Shown in pieces: positions 34,214 to 46,308 of a DNA stretch of 64,000 bases. A program made the position numbers and the translations under genes. The notes under the pieces were generated by a model. That model was given only the letters and a program-made list of their open reading frames with translations, was not told where the DNA came from and searched no databases. Numbering within the stretch: the first letter of the stretch is position 1; every line of letters begins with the position of its first letter. This stretch comes from Apodemus sylvaticus. Taxonomy: Eukaryota; Chordata; Mammalia; Rodentia; Muridae. The stretch spans positions 159,756,761-159,820,760 of the forward strand of contig NC_067472.1 of assembly GCF_947179515.1 (NCBI RefSeq). The letters run 5' to 3'.

Positions 34214-34650
34214 TGTCAGGGTCCAAGAAAAGTGAAAAGAAAACCCCTGACCCAAATATTGTGCAAAATTATCAATATACAGAGGTCAACTATTCATCAA
34301 AATGTCAACAATGAGGGGCAATAAGGGTCCCCTTTTAGGCAGGTCTAGTAGAATTTTTCAGAAGGGGCAGGTAAATTTTAGTATGATTGGTAGAGGCAAA
34401 TAATGAATTACAGTTTTGTTTTGATGCTATTTTAGTTCTACTATATTTGGTGAGACCTTGAAGAATTTTGGAAACCAGCTCAGTTCTGGCATTGTTATCT
34501 CCTCCAGCTAGGTGTACCAGGAGCTGACTCAGCCCCAGACCTTTCTCCCCTAAGTCAAGGCCATCACTGACTAAAGGCCCCTTGTCAATGGCTCCTTCTG
34601 GGGAGCTTAGTATGTTTCTTGGGGAACTGAAATTTTTTCCCAAGATTTTT
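34214..34650 (-). mobile_element. Possible LTR or ERV-derived fragment
   Basis: A distinct block bounded by CA repeats on both sides. On the minus strand it ends CTTGGACCCTGACA, an LTR-like CA terminus. A 102-codon minus frame (34335-34643) shows no domain that I recognise. The assignment rests on the block-like character and terminus only. Confidence 0.25.
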
Positions 34651-34870
34651 GGAATTCACAAACACATTCACACATATACAAACTTGCATGCACACACACA
34701 CAAGTGATACTCACATAATACATTTATATATTATGATAAATACACTCCCATTTACTTATATGTGTGTATATATACACATATTTAACACACATATACACAT
34801 ACACATACACACATATACTTTTTCTCATACTCTACTCACATATAAAATCAAACAAACACTCACACACAGC
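34651..34870 (+). repeat. CA/TA-rich degenerate microsatellite
   Basis: ACACAT, TATACACA and CATACACA units with many interruptions. Confidence 0.85.
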
Positions 34871-36195
34871 AAACAAAACAAAACATTTTAAAAAAGCCTA
34901 ATTAGAAAGCAGAGAGAGAGAAAAAAGGAAAAATAAGATAAAGCACTTCAGAAGTTGAGAATAAAGGAAGTAAAATACATAGAGTTTTGTTACTCTGTGG
35001 GAATTCAGGTTAATGTCCTTTACAGGTGCAGAGATTACACTTCAAGTGTTATCAGCTGTGGCAGGGATCATTGAAAGTCCAGCAGATATAGACTAGATGC
35101 AGGAATCCCAATGATCTGTTCCCAGCCTCTGAATTCACAGAAACAGGAATGATCTCTGTCTCTGACTGGCTTTATTTTTCTAAACACCATATTCTGTTCT
35201 CTCACAGTTTGTAACTATTAATTATTTTAATTTATATAAATTTATTTACAAGAGCTTCACACTAATTCCTTGTAAGGACCACATTCTGACTAAATTTTGG
35301 TAAATAATATATCACTGTAGTCTGTACAATACTTCCTCTGACATTTTCTATTATTAGTTTGGTTGATCGTTGACGTGTTAGGTATTGAAAGCTCTCACAG
35401 CAAAACCTGGAGATGAGAGATGTGCTAACCATATTGACAGATTGAGTCCCTGGGTGGATGTATCCAAGCATCTCATTGTACTCCAGAAGACCATACGATT
35501 ATTACCTATCAAGTGAGAAAATAAGAAAGTTAAGTGTGGTTGCACCAGCCTATCCTTCTGGAACTGACAGCTAAGATGAGACATTCATGAGATCTACCCC
35601 AGCCTGAACTACATGGCTAAACTCAGATTCAAAACAATGACATCAAAACTTTAAGAGGGATTGTAAATCATCTTACTACTTTAAATGTGTTCTGTTTTAC
35701 AATTCCAATCTAATTTCAGACCTCTTTATCTTTTATGCAGTGATTCATGATAGCTTTTTCATTTTTATTTTGAAGATGTAATGGACCACACCCACAATAG
35801 AACAGGCTCTCAATCCCTCTCTGTTTTGATCACAATAACAGATTGTGCTAATTTAAATATGAGAAAGTGGTATGTATGGAACTCTATAATACTAGTTACC
35901 TGAATGGACCCTGACATTGATTCTCATGTTTTCATAGTAAGAAAGATAATTCAGCTGAGAAATAGGCAGTTTGCATTTACTGTGCTTCAAAGTGAACTTC
36001 ATGATGAATTAATATGTTAAATGCAAAATTTGGAGGGTATTTCCCATTTTCATGCATGCAGTTACTGTTAGGTCTCCCCACTCCAAAGGAAAAGAAGACA
36101 ATAGTCATGAAGGCCACAACCTGGAATAAACTCAAATGTGACATAAAGTGCATTACACATCTGTGTCACTCGGCTTGAATGTGGTCACTGTGCCT
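34871..36195. other. No recognised feature
   Basis: AT-rich sequence, longest frame about 69 codons. Nothing recognised. Confidence 0.5.
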
Positions 36196-36528
36196 TCAAT
36201 CAAATTCCAGTCTCCTGGGGTCCTGATCATAAGCATTCATTCTCCTAGGAAGGGCAAGGGTGATGGTGTGCAGAAACCTTCCTGAGATCACCAGGCACCC
36301 CCTTTCTCTACTTGTAAGGCTGTATAAACAGGAAACAGTGAACCTGAGACTCTTCCATAATGTAGCTGCCCATTTCTTATCCAGGAATTTCTGGAGCTTC
36401 TGTGTTCTTTCAGTCACACCCATGGCCCCGTACATAATTCGAGCTAAGTATTCACTTTTCTGAAAGCTGGAGGAGGGAAGTGTTTTAATGGATGTGTCAC
36501 TCACCTTCCTATATGGTGTGAATGACAT
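36196..36528 (-). other. Unidentified open reading frame (110 codons)
   Basis: This is one of the few frames over 100 codons outside L1 and simple repeats. It begins MSFTPYRKVSDTS (ATG 36528-36526) and ends RRLEFD before TGA. The composition is protein-like (GVTERTQKLQKFLDKKW is amphipathic and helix-prone), but I recognise no family. An AAG/GTGAGT donor-type sequence lies at 36507-36499, so the upstream part could be an exon edge. No poly(A) signal or tail was found downstream. It may be chance or a decayed processed pseudogene. Confidence 0.15.
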
Positions 36529-36714
36529 TTCTTTCCCTCTCGTCACACGGTGTCATCTTAAATGAATAAACTGGTAAATAACTCAATTACATTTTTTCAG
36601 CAGAGGACACAAGACATATGACACTCTTAAAAGAAACATCATTTATTTTCAAAAGTATCCACTCCACAAGTGAAAATTTTGCCATGCTCTTTTGTGTGAC
36701 ACAACACACCCATG

Positions 36715-36724
36715 CTGTATTCTT
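36715..36724. repeat. Target-site duplication, left copy
   Basis: CTGTATTCTT, repeated exactly at 37265-37274 on the other side of the L1 insertion. Confidence 0.85.
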
Positions 36725-37264
36725 TTTTTTTTTTTTTGAAACTTGGAATGATTTTTTTTTATTCGATATAATTTATTTACATTTCAAATGATTTCCCCTT
36801 TTCTAGCCCCCCACTCCCCGAAAGTCCCTTAAGTCCCCTTTTCTTTCCCTGTCCTCCCACCCACCCCTTCCCACTTCCCTGTTCTGGTTTTGCTGAATAC
36901 TGTTTCACTGAGTCTCTCCAGAACCAGGGGCCAGTCCTCCTTTCTCCTTGTACCTCATTTGATGTGTGGATTATGTTTTGGGTATTCCAGTTTTCTAGGT
37001 TAATAACCACTTATTAGTGAGTGCATACCATGATTCACCTTTTGAGTCTGGGTTACCTCGCTTAGTATGATGTTCTCTAGCTCCATCCATTTGCCTAAGA
37101 ATTTCATGAATTCATTGTTTCTAATGGCTGAATAGTACTCCATTGTGTAGATATACCACATTTTTTGTATCCACTCTTCTGTTGAGGGATACCTGGGTTC
37201 TTTCCAGCATCTGGCAATTATAAATAGGGCTGCTATGAACATAGTAGAGCATGTATCCTTATTA
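36725..37264 (-). mobile_element. 5'-truncated L1 with short 3' transduction
   Basis: 540-bp minus-strand insertion: an outer A-run (T-run to 36737), 14 non-L1 bases (36738-36751), an inner A-run (36752-36760), then L1 3'UTR and the last ~80 codons of ORF2 (frame 37000-37242, ending MHSLISGY). It is truncated at TTATTAC. A flanking 10-bp duplication and a TTCTT/A nick site are typical of endonuclease-dependent insertion. Sequence is close to L1-B, so relatively recent. Confidence 0.92.
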
Positions 37265-37274
37265 CTGTATTCTT
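37265..37274. repeat. Target-site duplication, right copy
   Basis: CTGTATTCTT, identical to 36715-36724. The first C may belong to the L1 instead, leaving 9 bp. Confidence 0.85.
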
Positions 37275-39234
37275 ATGAGGAAGGCAGCAGTTCAGGATTT
37301 AGAAACCATCCTAAGAGAGAAATGGAGCAATGTGAAGAAACTAAAAATGCTCTGACATACATTCTAAAGTAAATTAGTTCTAGTTGTTTAAAATCTAGTT
37401 TTGTTTAGTCTTTGTCATTCAGTTCAGAACCACATGGGTAAGATGAAAGTGAATGACAATTTTATTATCACCTCCGGAGGGATGTCTAATAGCATCCTCA
37501 TGTTTATTATATCTCTTATATTATTTATCTGTCTAACTACATAAATTTCATGTACTTCTCAAATCCAAATAGTGCCTACTAAGCTTTACAACCCCCTGCA
37601 GTATATGAAAGTCATATAAGCCTATATTCTAAAGATGATTCATTCCAGCATTGCAGCTAGGAACACATGAGAACACTTAGACTATTCAGCAAATATAGAG
37701 GAAAGAACATCGGTCTCTTCAAGTTACTGTGGATAGAATGGTATTGCTAATACAGCCAAGCCTCAGTTCCAAAGCACCACACATACCAGTCTCTGTGAAA
37801 ATATGTATACATACATAGCATGTGTCTCCTGAAAATGGCTCAAGAGACATGCAGTACTGTAGAGTCAGAAGATGAGCATTATGTGACAAGTCTTCCCTGA
37901 TTCCTATAAAACCCCTTAATGGTATTAAAAAAGAAAAGAAAAGTTAAAAATTATATTAATAAGTGCTGGCAGAGTGGAACGCAATGTGTTTCTTTTATCA
38001 CCAGTGTAAATGAGCCATTAATCATTGGCACAGATGGCTTGAAGTATTTTCTTTTCATAGGTTTTTTTCAATGATTCTCTTTGCTCATAGGCCATCTGAG
38101 TGTTGGGTGCCATGTCAGGGAGCCCCTTCAGAATTATTTTCCACTAACTTTCATGCTGTTATGCTTCTTTCTGGATATTTGTATTTGTTTGTATATATGC
38201 CTTAAGTTGTTGATTTAGTATATTGAGAGTTTTATACTCTTTCTTATAGAAGGACCAACTGTCTTCAGATAGCCAGTGACAGGCCATCTCACGGTTAAAG
38301 GCATAAACAAAATTGGCTCCTGAGATTCCTCATAATTGGATGAAATTCACACATGATTCCTGCATGATGGTGTCTTTAGAATCCAGTATTCTTATTTCTG
38401 AATGTTGTTTTAGAAATGTACTTCTTAAGTGGTGTCCTAAATTCAAGTACATTCCTTCCATGTCTTTCCATCCACTTCAATGATCAGTGGGTCTCCTTTA
38501 CCCTTGTAGGGAAATCTGATGGAAGTGGTTCAGAAATGTGCTCAGAGACACTAAAGACCACGAGTTCACTTAATTTAATCAAAGTTATTCACTTATCAAA
38601 ATTTAAAGTCTAATGATATCACATTATATAAACAAAACTTAAAGGTTTTAACTCATTATTGTTCACAATTCTGCAAGCATTTGTTTACACAATACTAATC
38701 GATATAAGTCTATAATAAAATTAAATCAGTTGCAAGGAATTACTGACTACCTTCTTATTACCAATGCATGAAGCAACATAAATAAAATAAGCAGAGTGCA
38801 TAATTTTAAAAGACATGAGGTTAAAATGTCCTATTCTATACCTTTCCATCAAATGTGATACATATGACTATACTATATTGTCAATCATCATTCTAGTTTA
38901 GACACTGCACAGGTAGGGAAGATAGTATCTGGTTATAGAATTGATATTTTAGTTAGACAGTAAGCTAGCAAGTAAATAGGTAAATTCACAGTGCAATTTG
39001 AGCATTTTCTTGATAAAAAGTAACCAAAAGTATAAATGTATTTATATAATTTACATGTAAAAGCAGATGACAAGACTAGGGTTGACCATTGGAATGTTCC
39101 TGACCAGTCAGCTATAGATCCACTTGAGTGAAAAGACAATCTGGAATGTTCTGTATAGGCAACAAACACAGCAATACAAAGCAATTTTACAAACATTTAA
39201 AATATGTGATTAGTCTGTACCTTACTCTACCTAT
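37275..39234. other. No recognised feature
   Basis: Two kilobases of AT-rich DNA. No frame exceeds about 90 codons and no repeat is recognised. Confidence 0.5.
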
Positions 39235-39340
39235 AATACACACAGAGAGACATACACAGAGACACAAAAGACATACACACAAACACAGACACTCACATAC
39301 ACATGCATAATCATCATCATCACCAACATCATCATCATCT
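39235..39340 (+). repeat. CA-rich stretch followed by (CAT)n
   Basis: ACACAGAGAC-type units up to 39306, then CATCATCATCACCAACATCA. Confidence 0.85.
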
Positions 39341-39711
39341 CAAAAAACACAATAGCAACAGCAAGACACCTTAAAATACTTAGCTCTCCCTCTCTATCTT
39401 TTTGAAACCGAGCTAAACTTCAGGAGTTGTTTTCTATTCTGAAAATTAAGGGGCCATAATACTCTCATAATACTCATAATACTCATAATAGCAAGGGAAT
39501 ATTGTGCAAATTTAAGTCACATAATCAAAATATTTCTTGATATCAAGTATATTAACATTTCAGAATGTTTATATGCAAGACTTTATACTTTTACACCTAG
39601 AAAAGTATGGTTATATACAAACACAATGAATAGGGTCAAGAATGTAGTCAATACATTATAAATTATTAACAAAATATTGATTTAAAAATCAAAGATTAAA
39701 ACACAAGAACT

Positions 39712-39736
39712 AGCCAGGCATGGTGGCACATGCCAC
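39712..39736 (+). mobile_element. SINE B1 head fragment
   Basis: AGCCAGGCATGGTGGCACAT is the conserved first part of B1. The match stops after about 25 bp, so this is a truncated piece. Confidence 0.55.
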
Positions 39737-39871
39737 AATAGATGAAAGTAACAGAAAGTAAATCACTTAGAATACTCTAGTGCAAAGAAAACAGCTAGCT
39801 TAATATCATGGCCTGGGTCTGTGTATCAGTTCATGACTTCTAACTCCAGACACAGAGCAACATTCTGTGTT

Positions 39872-39887
39872 AAGAAAATGTATTTGC
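39872..39887. repeat. Target-site duplication, left copy (16 bp)
   Basis: AAGAAAATGTATTTGC, repeated exactly at 40664-40679. The minus strand gives a TTTCTT/AA nick site, as expected for L1 endonuclease. Confidence 0.93.
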
Positions 39888-40345
39888 TCTCCAGTTCCAT
39901 CCATTTGTCTAAGAGTTTCAGGAATTCATTATTTCTAATTGCTGAATAGTACTCCATTGTCTATATAAACCACATTTTCTCTATCCATTCCTATGTTGAG
40001 GGACATCTGGGTTCTTTCCAGCTTCTGGATATTATAAATAGGGCTGCTATGAATATAGTGGAGCATGTATCCTTATTACCTGCTGGGGTATCCTCTGGGT
40101 ATATGCCCAGGAGTAGTATAGCGGAGTCTTCTGGAAGTATCATTCCCAGTTTTCTGAGGAACCGCCAGACTGATTTGCAGAGTGGTAGTACGAGCTTACT
40201 ACCCCACAAGCAGTGGAGGAGTGTTCCTCTTTCTCCATATCCTCGCCAACACCTGTTTTCTCCTGAGTTTTTGGTCTTAGCCATTCTGACTGGTGTGAGG
40301 TGAAATCTCAGGGTTGTTTTGATTTGCATTTCCATGATGACTAAA
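39888..40345 (-). mobile_element. Twin-primed L1, inverted 5' part (ORF2)
   Basis: Complement of ORF2 from the QIKTTLRFHLTPVRMAK region (40335) to the WMEL region of the C-terminus (39890), including GYGERGTLLHCLWGS, in which the last cysteine of the C-terminal motif is now serine. It is oriented opposite to the following 3' part. Confidence 0.93.
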
Positions 40346-40663
40346 ACTGGAGAACATCATCCTAAGTGAGGTAACTCCGTCTCAAAAGAACACTCATGGT
40401 ATGCACTCACGGATAAATAGATATTAGCCTAGAAGCTTAGAATACCCAAGACACAATTCATATATCAAATGATGCCCAAGAACAAGGAAGGAGTAGTCCC
40501 TCATCCTGGAAAGGCTCAGTGCAGCAGTGTAGGGGAATACCAGAACAGGGAAGTGGGAAGTGGTGCATTGGGGAACAGCGGGAGGGAAGAGGACTTATGG
40601 GAGGGCAGATCTAAGAAAGGGAAAATCATTTGAAATGTAAATAAAGAATATATCAAAGAAAAA
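40346..40663 (+). mobile_element. Twin-primed L1, direct 3' part (ORF2 end and 3'UTR)
   Basis: Starts at AACTGGAGAACATCATCC, the bases that follow the end of the inverted part in ORF2, then the remaining ~35 codons, the 3'UTR with AATCATTTGAAATGTAAATA, and an A-rich tail. Together with 39888-40345 it forms one 776-bp insertion in plus orientation. Confidence 0.93.
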
Positions 40664-40679
40664 AAGAAAATGTATTTGC
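40664..40679. repeat. Target-site duplication, right copy (16 bp)
   Basis: AAGAAAATGTATTTGC, identical to 39872-39887. Some A residues may belong to the poly(A) tail. Confidence 0.93.
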
Positions 40680-41262
40680 AATACTGAAGACATCTTCTCA
40701 ATGAATGCATGCTAGCTGCAACACTTGTAAGAACTTTGGCTTTGAACAACTGACAGCAGATCCCAGAGTAGGACTTTATGGGCTGGAGTTTCTTCCTCTC
40801 CTTCAGCATATTCACAGTTAATTGCATCTGTTAGTTGTATTTTAAGGGCAGCACAGAAAATATATTGCTCAGTAGGTAGTAAGTAGATTTTTTTTCGCCA
40901 TGATGCAGTTGAACTAATCTTCTCCAGCATGTCTGTAAATTGATTCTTATTCTCTTCAAATGTTTAATATACTCATGTTCTGGCCATGAGTCTCAGTAAT
41001 AAATTGGAATTATTCATTCCATATCTCTTAATTGGAAAAGAATTTATAATGTATTGAATTATATTTTCAGCTTCAAGTCAATGAAATGATAACCTACTGG
41101 TTTTCATTAGAAATTCTTTGTAACAATGCTACTAAAAGTTTGAAACTTAACTGACTCCAACTCATACTAAGGCATATAATACTGTGAGAACTTTTTTTTT
41201 AAAAGCAAATGCTACATTTATCTTAAATATTAATTCTTTTTAGAGTACACAGTAAAGTACTG
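40680..41262. other. No recognised feature
   Basis: AT-rich sequence with nothing recognised. Confidence 0.45.
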
Positions 41263-41430
41263 ATGCTTGGAGAGATGGCTCATCTGTTATGGGCATTTGC
41301 TGTTCTTGCAGAGGGCAGGAGATCTGATCTACATGCTTAGTTGGGTTGCTTACACCTATGATTCCAGCTCCAGGATAACCAATGCTATCTCCTGGCCGCT
41401 GTGCACACTACCCCATAGAAATGCATGGGG
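41263..41430 (+). mobile_element. SINE B3/B2
   Basis: GGAGAGATGGCTCATCTG head, then CCTATGATTCCAGCTCCAGG, CTCCTGGCC and TGTGCACAC in the order of B3. Diverged, but every block is placed correctly. Confidence 0.75.
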
Positions 41431-42554
41431 AATTTCTTCACAGTATTGGCTGTATTAGCATTCTTCAAATCTACATATTGTCTATATTTTTATGTAAGTT
41501 CCAATAAACCTTGTTAAATTTAAATTGTGCTAGAATATTTTCACAGATTTTTTTCTTCCAAGAAATTTAGAGATTATATTTCAAAATAATATAGAAAGAA
41601 TTAAAATCCTTGGATTATTTCATAATTAGCCATTATTTTAACTTTAACTTAGCAGTTGACATTGGTACTCTTTTTCTGACACTTATGGTGCTTGATATGC
41701 ATAAACTAGATGCACTGTTGAATTCTCTAGATCAGTAAGGTTTAGAAGACAGAGTCTACACATCACAGAACAAAATGTCCAACAATAAAAGAAGCTCAGA
41801 TGTAGCTTTAGGCTTCAGTAAAATACTGAAATTATTTACACTATTCCTTCTTGGGTCTGAAAGGTTGCTCTGACTGTCACTCATTTCCACCAGCTACTAA
41901 GACTGCTTAATTGAACGCCACTCGGTTTTCACTCAGTCTCATTCGGGATTTCTGCAGGACTCTGGAAAGTTTCACGTCCCAAAACTAATCAGAGGAAACC
42001 CAGAGATCACTCATCACAAAGTTATGACTTTGATTTCCGGGCACTTAGGGACAATAAAGCTCATCAGAGATGAGTGGGTCCCCCTTCTAACCAATGCACT
42101 ACATGTCATCTTGCTTGGATTTTAAAGTAACTTTTCATTCTTCTAGTGCGAAATCCTGTATTTAGTTTTTCAAAACTGTTGGTTCCAAATAATTTCCCAC
42201 AGAAATCTATGGAAAAAATAGAAAAAGGAAATGTTTGCAAACCCCTTTTCAGGTAATCTAAAGCATAGGTTCCTTTCACCCCAGCCTGGGGTAAAACACT
42301 GTCTTTTAAGGGATAATTGACAATGAGACTAGCAAGGAAACCTGTACAACATTTATCCCAGCATGTTTTACAGGCAGGAAAAACTGTAGGTCTCAGGTTT
42401 TGTGGTTGTGTTTGATCTTCCAGTCCCATCACTCAAAGCCCGTCTCATATCATGAGATGCTGGGTTCAGGCTCAATTGCCCTTCTCCCACCCTCAAGTGC
42501 AATTTAGGAGTCTTCACTAGGGTCACCCTAATAGAACTGGCCAACCAGTGACTG
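41431..42554. other. No recognised feature
   Basis: Unassigned sequence; the longest frame (42106-42432, minus, 108 codons) has no recognisable domain. Confidence 0.5.
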
Positions 42555-42612
42555 TCCTGGCTGCTGCTTCTGCTACTGCTGCTGCTGCTGATGATGATGA
42601 TGATTATGATTG
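42555..42612 (+). repeat. (CTG)n-(ATG)n trinucleotide repeat
   Basis: Short CTG run followed by GATGATGATGATGATTATG. Its complement encodes the Ser/Ile runs of an artefactual frame. Confidence 0.92.
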
Positions 42613-43175
42613 TGAAATTATTCCTATAGGAGATCATTTTCTAGCCTAATCATCATGGGAAAGGCTTCACAAACCAAATGATGGAAGCAAATAAAGAGCC
42701 CTCAGCCAAACATTAGGTGGAAGCCAAGGAACTCCCTGGAAGATGGGAGGAAGAATTGTAGAAGGGATAAACTAATGTGAGAATAGAATCAACTAAGCAG
42801 GGTTTGTATGGCCTTACAGAAGCAGAAGTGACTATCATGGAACCCGCAGAGTGTGAGCTAGGCCCTTGCTCATGCTTCCGCTGTGTAGCTTGGTGTTTTT
42901 GTGGGAGTATGGGGTGTATCTGACTCTTTAGCCTTCTCTGAGAATCTCTTTTTTCCTTGCTGGGTTGCCTCATCTAACCTTGATAAGAGAATTGGTGCCC
43001 AGTCTTAATGTATCTTGTTATGCAATGTTTTACAGATATTCCTGGGAGCTCTGCTCTGCTGTCTCCAGGAGGCCTGCTCTTTTCCCAAGAGGAATAAAGA
43101 AATAGATCCTCGGGAGGGGGAAGTTTAGGGGAGAAGTAGGCCTTAGTTGAGTGCAGGGAGGGAAAACTATAAGCT
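42613..43175. other. No recognised feature
   Basis: Unassigned sequence between two low-complexity tracts. Confidence 0.45.
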
Positions 43176-43345
43176 ATAATGTATGATAGAATAAAACAAA
43201 AGAAAGAAAGAGAAAGAAAGAAGAAAAAGAAAGAAAGAAAAAAAACAAAGAAAGAGAAAGAAGGAAGCAAGGAGGGAAAGAAAGAAAAAGAGAGAAAGAG
43301 AGAAAGAAACAAGGAAACCAAGAAAGAAAACTGCAAAGAAAGCAG
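43176..43345 (+). repeat. (GAAA)n purine-rich tract
   Basis: About 160 bp of AAAG, GAAA and AAGG units. The Lys/Glu/Arg frame and its Leu/Phe/Ser complement are artefacts. Confidence 0.93.
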
Positions 43346-43506
43346 CAAAAGTAGAACTGTCTTTCTAGAGACTAAAAAAAAACATTAAAAAAGGAAGACT
43401 GGAAGACATAACACAGGTAATTAAAGCAGCACACTTTGTGATCCAGTGAAATTAATTACAAACAACACGCACTGTGAGGTTTGATGGACTTATCAATCCC
43501 ACAGTG

Positions 43507-43711
43507 CAGTACTTCTTAACCTTCCTAATGCTGTGATACTTTAAGATTCTCTCCCTCTTATGAGGACCCACAAAAGGAAAATTACTGTTATTGCTTCTTT
43601 ATAATTGTATTTTTGCTACTGTTATAAATTACAATGCAAACATCTGTGCTTTCCAGTGGCCTTAGATGACCCTTGTAATGGAGATCACAAACCACTGATT
43701 GAGAAACCCTG
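43507..43711 (+). mobile_element. URR1-like non-autonomous hAT DNA transposon
   Basis: It begins CAGTACTTCTTAACCTTCC and ends near ATTGAGAAACCCTG, an imperfect inverted repeat matching the URR1 ends as I know them (CAGTGGTTCTCAACC and complement). Internal blocks TAATGCTGTGATACTTTAA and TTTTGCTACTGTTATAAATT also fit. About 205 bp, a little shorter than the family. The 8-bp target-site duplication can no longer be recognised. Confidence 0.75.
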
Positions 43712-43843
43712 CTACTGATATCTCATTTACTCCTGACGTCAGTATCTAAACAAACTGAAATATCACTTACTCCCAACTCATGAGTGAACATATCCCTTAT
43801 GGAAAGTTTAAAGTTTGTCTTTATTTGCTCTTGTTTCTCTTTT

Positions 43844-43847
<4 letters not shown>

Positions 43848-43895
<48 letters not shown>
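43848..43895 (+). repeat. (TC)n microsatellite
   Basis: About 24 TC units. Confidence 0.97.
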
Positions 43896-43898
<3 letters not shown>

Positions 43899-45191
43899 AA
43901 ACAACACATCCCACCAATAATATTTAACGATAAAAGCATAATAATTTTAAATTTTAATTGTGCCTTACATTTCTTAGCATCATACTTGTAACTTGAATAT
44001 GCATTTCTTTTATGTACATAGTGAGAAATAACTTTCCCTAATGTCCCCAGAGCCATCCACAATTTTTTAGCAAATTTATCATACCATTTGACATATTTAC
44101 TTATCTATATATTTTCATGTCATATGTCACAGTTTTTAACACACCATTGAGATAATCATTCACATATATTTGTCATGGAGTTTTATACCACCATTTAATA
44201 ATGCTATGTATCTATGTCTCTCATTACTGAAGCATCCCCTCCTGAAATAAGGAAGTTAAAAGTTGCACAAACTCACAAGGAATTAATGTAAAGCAGGAGC
44301 TGCTCCTGGAAGTTATATTATCAGGAAACAGTTGCTGTGGAAGAGGAAACTCTTTAGTGTAGATGTCTGCAAGTTGTGTTCCTATGAATAGTCTGGTTCC
44401 TATGAAGAAACTTTCAGAGAAAGAGATATTGAAGTGGTAAAAAGAGAAGACTTGTTGCTCCTGATAACTATAAGCTGACTGACCAAGAGAACTAGTGAAA
44501 GACATAGCTAAATCCTAGACTTGGAAAAGAAAAGTAAAACATAAGTTTGAAATTATTATATATGGACATAAAGCAAAGCAAACAAACAAATGATTAAAGT
44601 GAAAACTTCCCCCTCCCAATTTAGTTCATTGAAACGGCTCACATGAAATCAGACCAGATATGGAAGAATTGTGACAACAAAGGAGAGGCAGGCACTTATG
44701 GCTAAAAAATATTGATGACTGGGAGCAACAACACAAATGTGCCTATCTTAAGAGAGACCAGAATTGATAAGGAGAATGCTGTCCAACATCACCACAGGAT
44801 GATGGACAGGGCATCTGTCTCAAGTCAGCACACCTTATAACATCAGAGGCTACAATGAATTTGTCGCACTATGTCTGTGATGTATAGATGCCTGTAAAAT
44901 ATTCAGTTCAAGTAATTTTTCTAAAGTAATAAGCAGATAACAAAGCCATTCACAAAGAAGGGTTATACTTATCCAGAATGCTAAAACATACACTGAAAAA
45001 CACCCTCTATGATGAAATCACAGGACAAAAAGTAGAGAAACAAGCGTTACTACAGAGATTAGATTAACATATTTAGCAGGGAGACAAGCAGCTTCTCATG
45101 TACAGTATTGAGGCCAGACTCACTGGGCTTGGACTCCTTGGAAATTGTTGGCACTTCTTCTATTCTGTGTTCATATAGCACTCCAAAATTC
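43896..45191. other. No recognised feature
   Basis: AT-rich sequence with no recognisable gene or repeat; longest frame 93 codons. Confidence 0.5.
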
Positions 45192-45195
45192 TATC

Positions 45196-45238
<43 letters not shown>

Positions 45239-45253
45239 ATCTATCTATCTATA
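45192..45253 (+). repeat. (ATCT)n microsatellite
   Basis: About 14 TATC units with one CATC interruption. Confidence 0.96.
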
Positions 45254-46308
45254 ATCTATATATAATTATTAAAGATATGTGATAACAAGAGTAAAAAACA
45301 TTTAAATGCATTATACAAGTAATAAAATAAATTAATATGACACAGCCTTTCCAAATACCTATTCACCTTTTATATAGTATATATTATATATACAAATATA
45401 TGTATAATAGAGAACATTGTATATAACATAAATGTATGCATACATATATCTATCATGTGTATGCTAGATATAAAGTATCTATATGTATAAGTGATATATA
45501 AGCAGTTTACTTGTGTAAATGCTGTATAGAATTTAAAATCTCATATTTACTCACTGTTATTAGATTTATAACTATATTTCTTACCTCATTAAGTTTCTTT
45601 GGCTGAATGCCATTTTGAAAGGATACATATGTAGCTTGTCTGTTCATAAGCTCAGTTTTCGTCCACAGAACCCCCATAGTGCCCATTATGTTATTCAATA
45701 TCTACTTCTAGTCACTGTATTTTCTTAACATATGTTATCATCATGATAATTTGATTAATTTCTTCATTCACTCATGTTTTTCCCAGCATTCCTGATTGAT
45801 GGCACTGCCTGCATAGGTCCTGAGAGTAAGCCTGAAGCACAATAGCACCCACCTTTAGGGAGTTGCTTCTCAGTGTTGTAATAATTTCAGCTCAGCCATT
45901 GCTCTTTGTAAGGACAACTAGAAGACAGTTCTGTCTTGCTGGAAATGGAGAGTAGAGTTCAGAAAGTTAAGAAACTTGTTGAAATTCAAATGTCAATAGG
46001 AGCTAAAATGAAACTCAAACTCATGTCTGAAGCTGCCTTCATGTCTACTTCCTGATTAAAGGTAAAAAGCACCAGATGACAGAGCATTCTCACAGAGGCA
46101 AGGCTGTCTTGCAGGGTGTCTGAGATGAATATTTGACTCCTGTTTACTCCTCATGGCTTAGCAAGAGATCTGTTTATATAAGTAGACTCAAGTTAATAGC
46201 AAATACAACTTCAGAGTTTCCTTTTGTTAATAACTGGGTAATATAAAATAGTTTATAAAATGAATTTTGTTTTGTGAAGAAATACATTGCTAATAAAGTT
46301 ACAATTAA
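45254..46308. other. No recognised feature
   Basis: AT-rich unassigned sequence, including a TATATA-rich part at 45365-45500. Confidence 0.5.
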
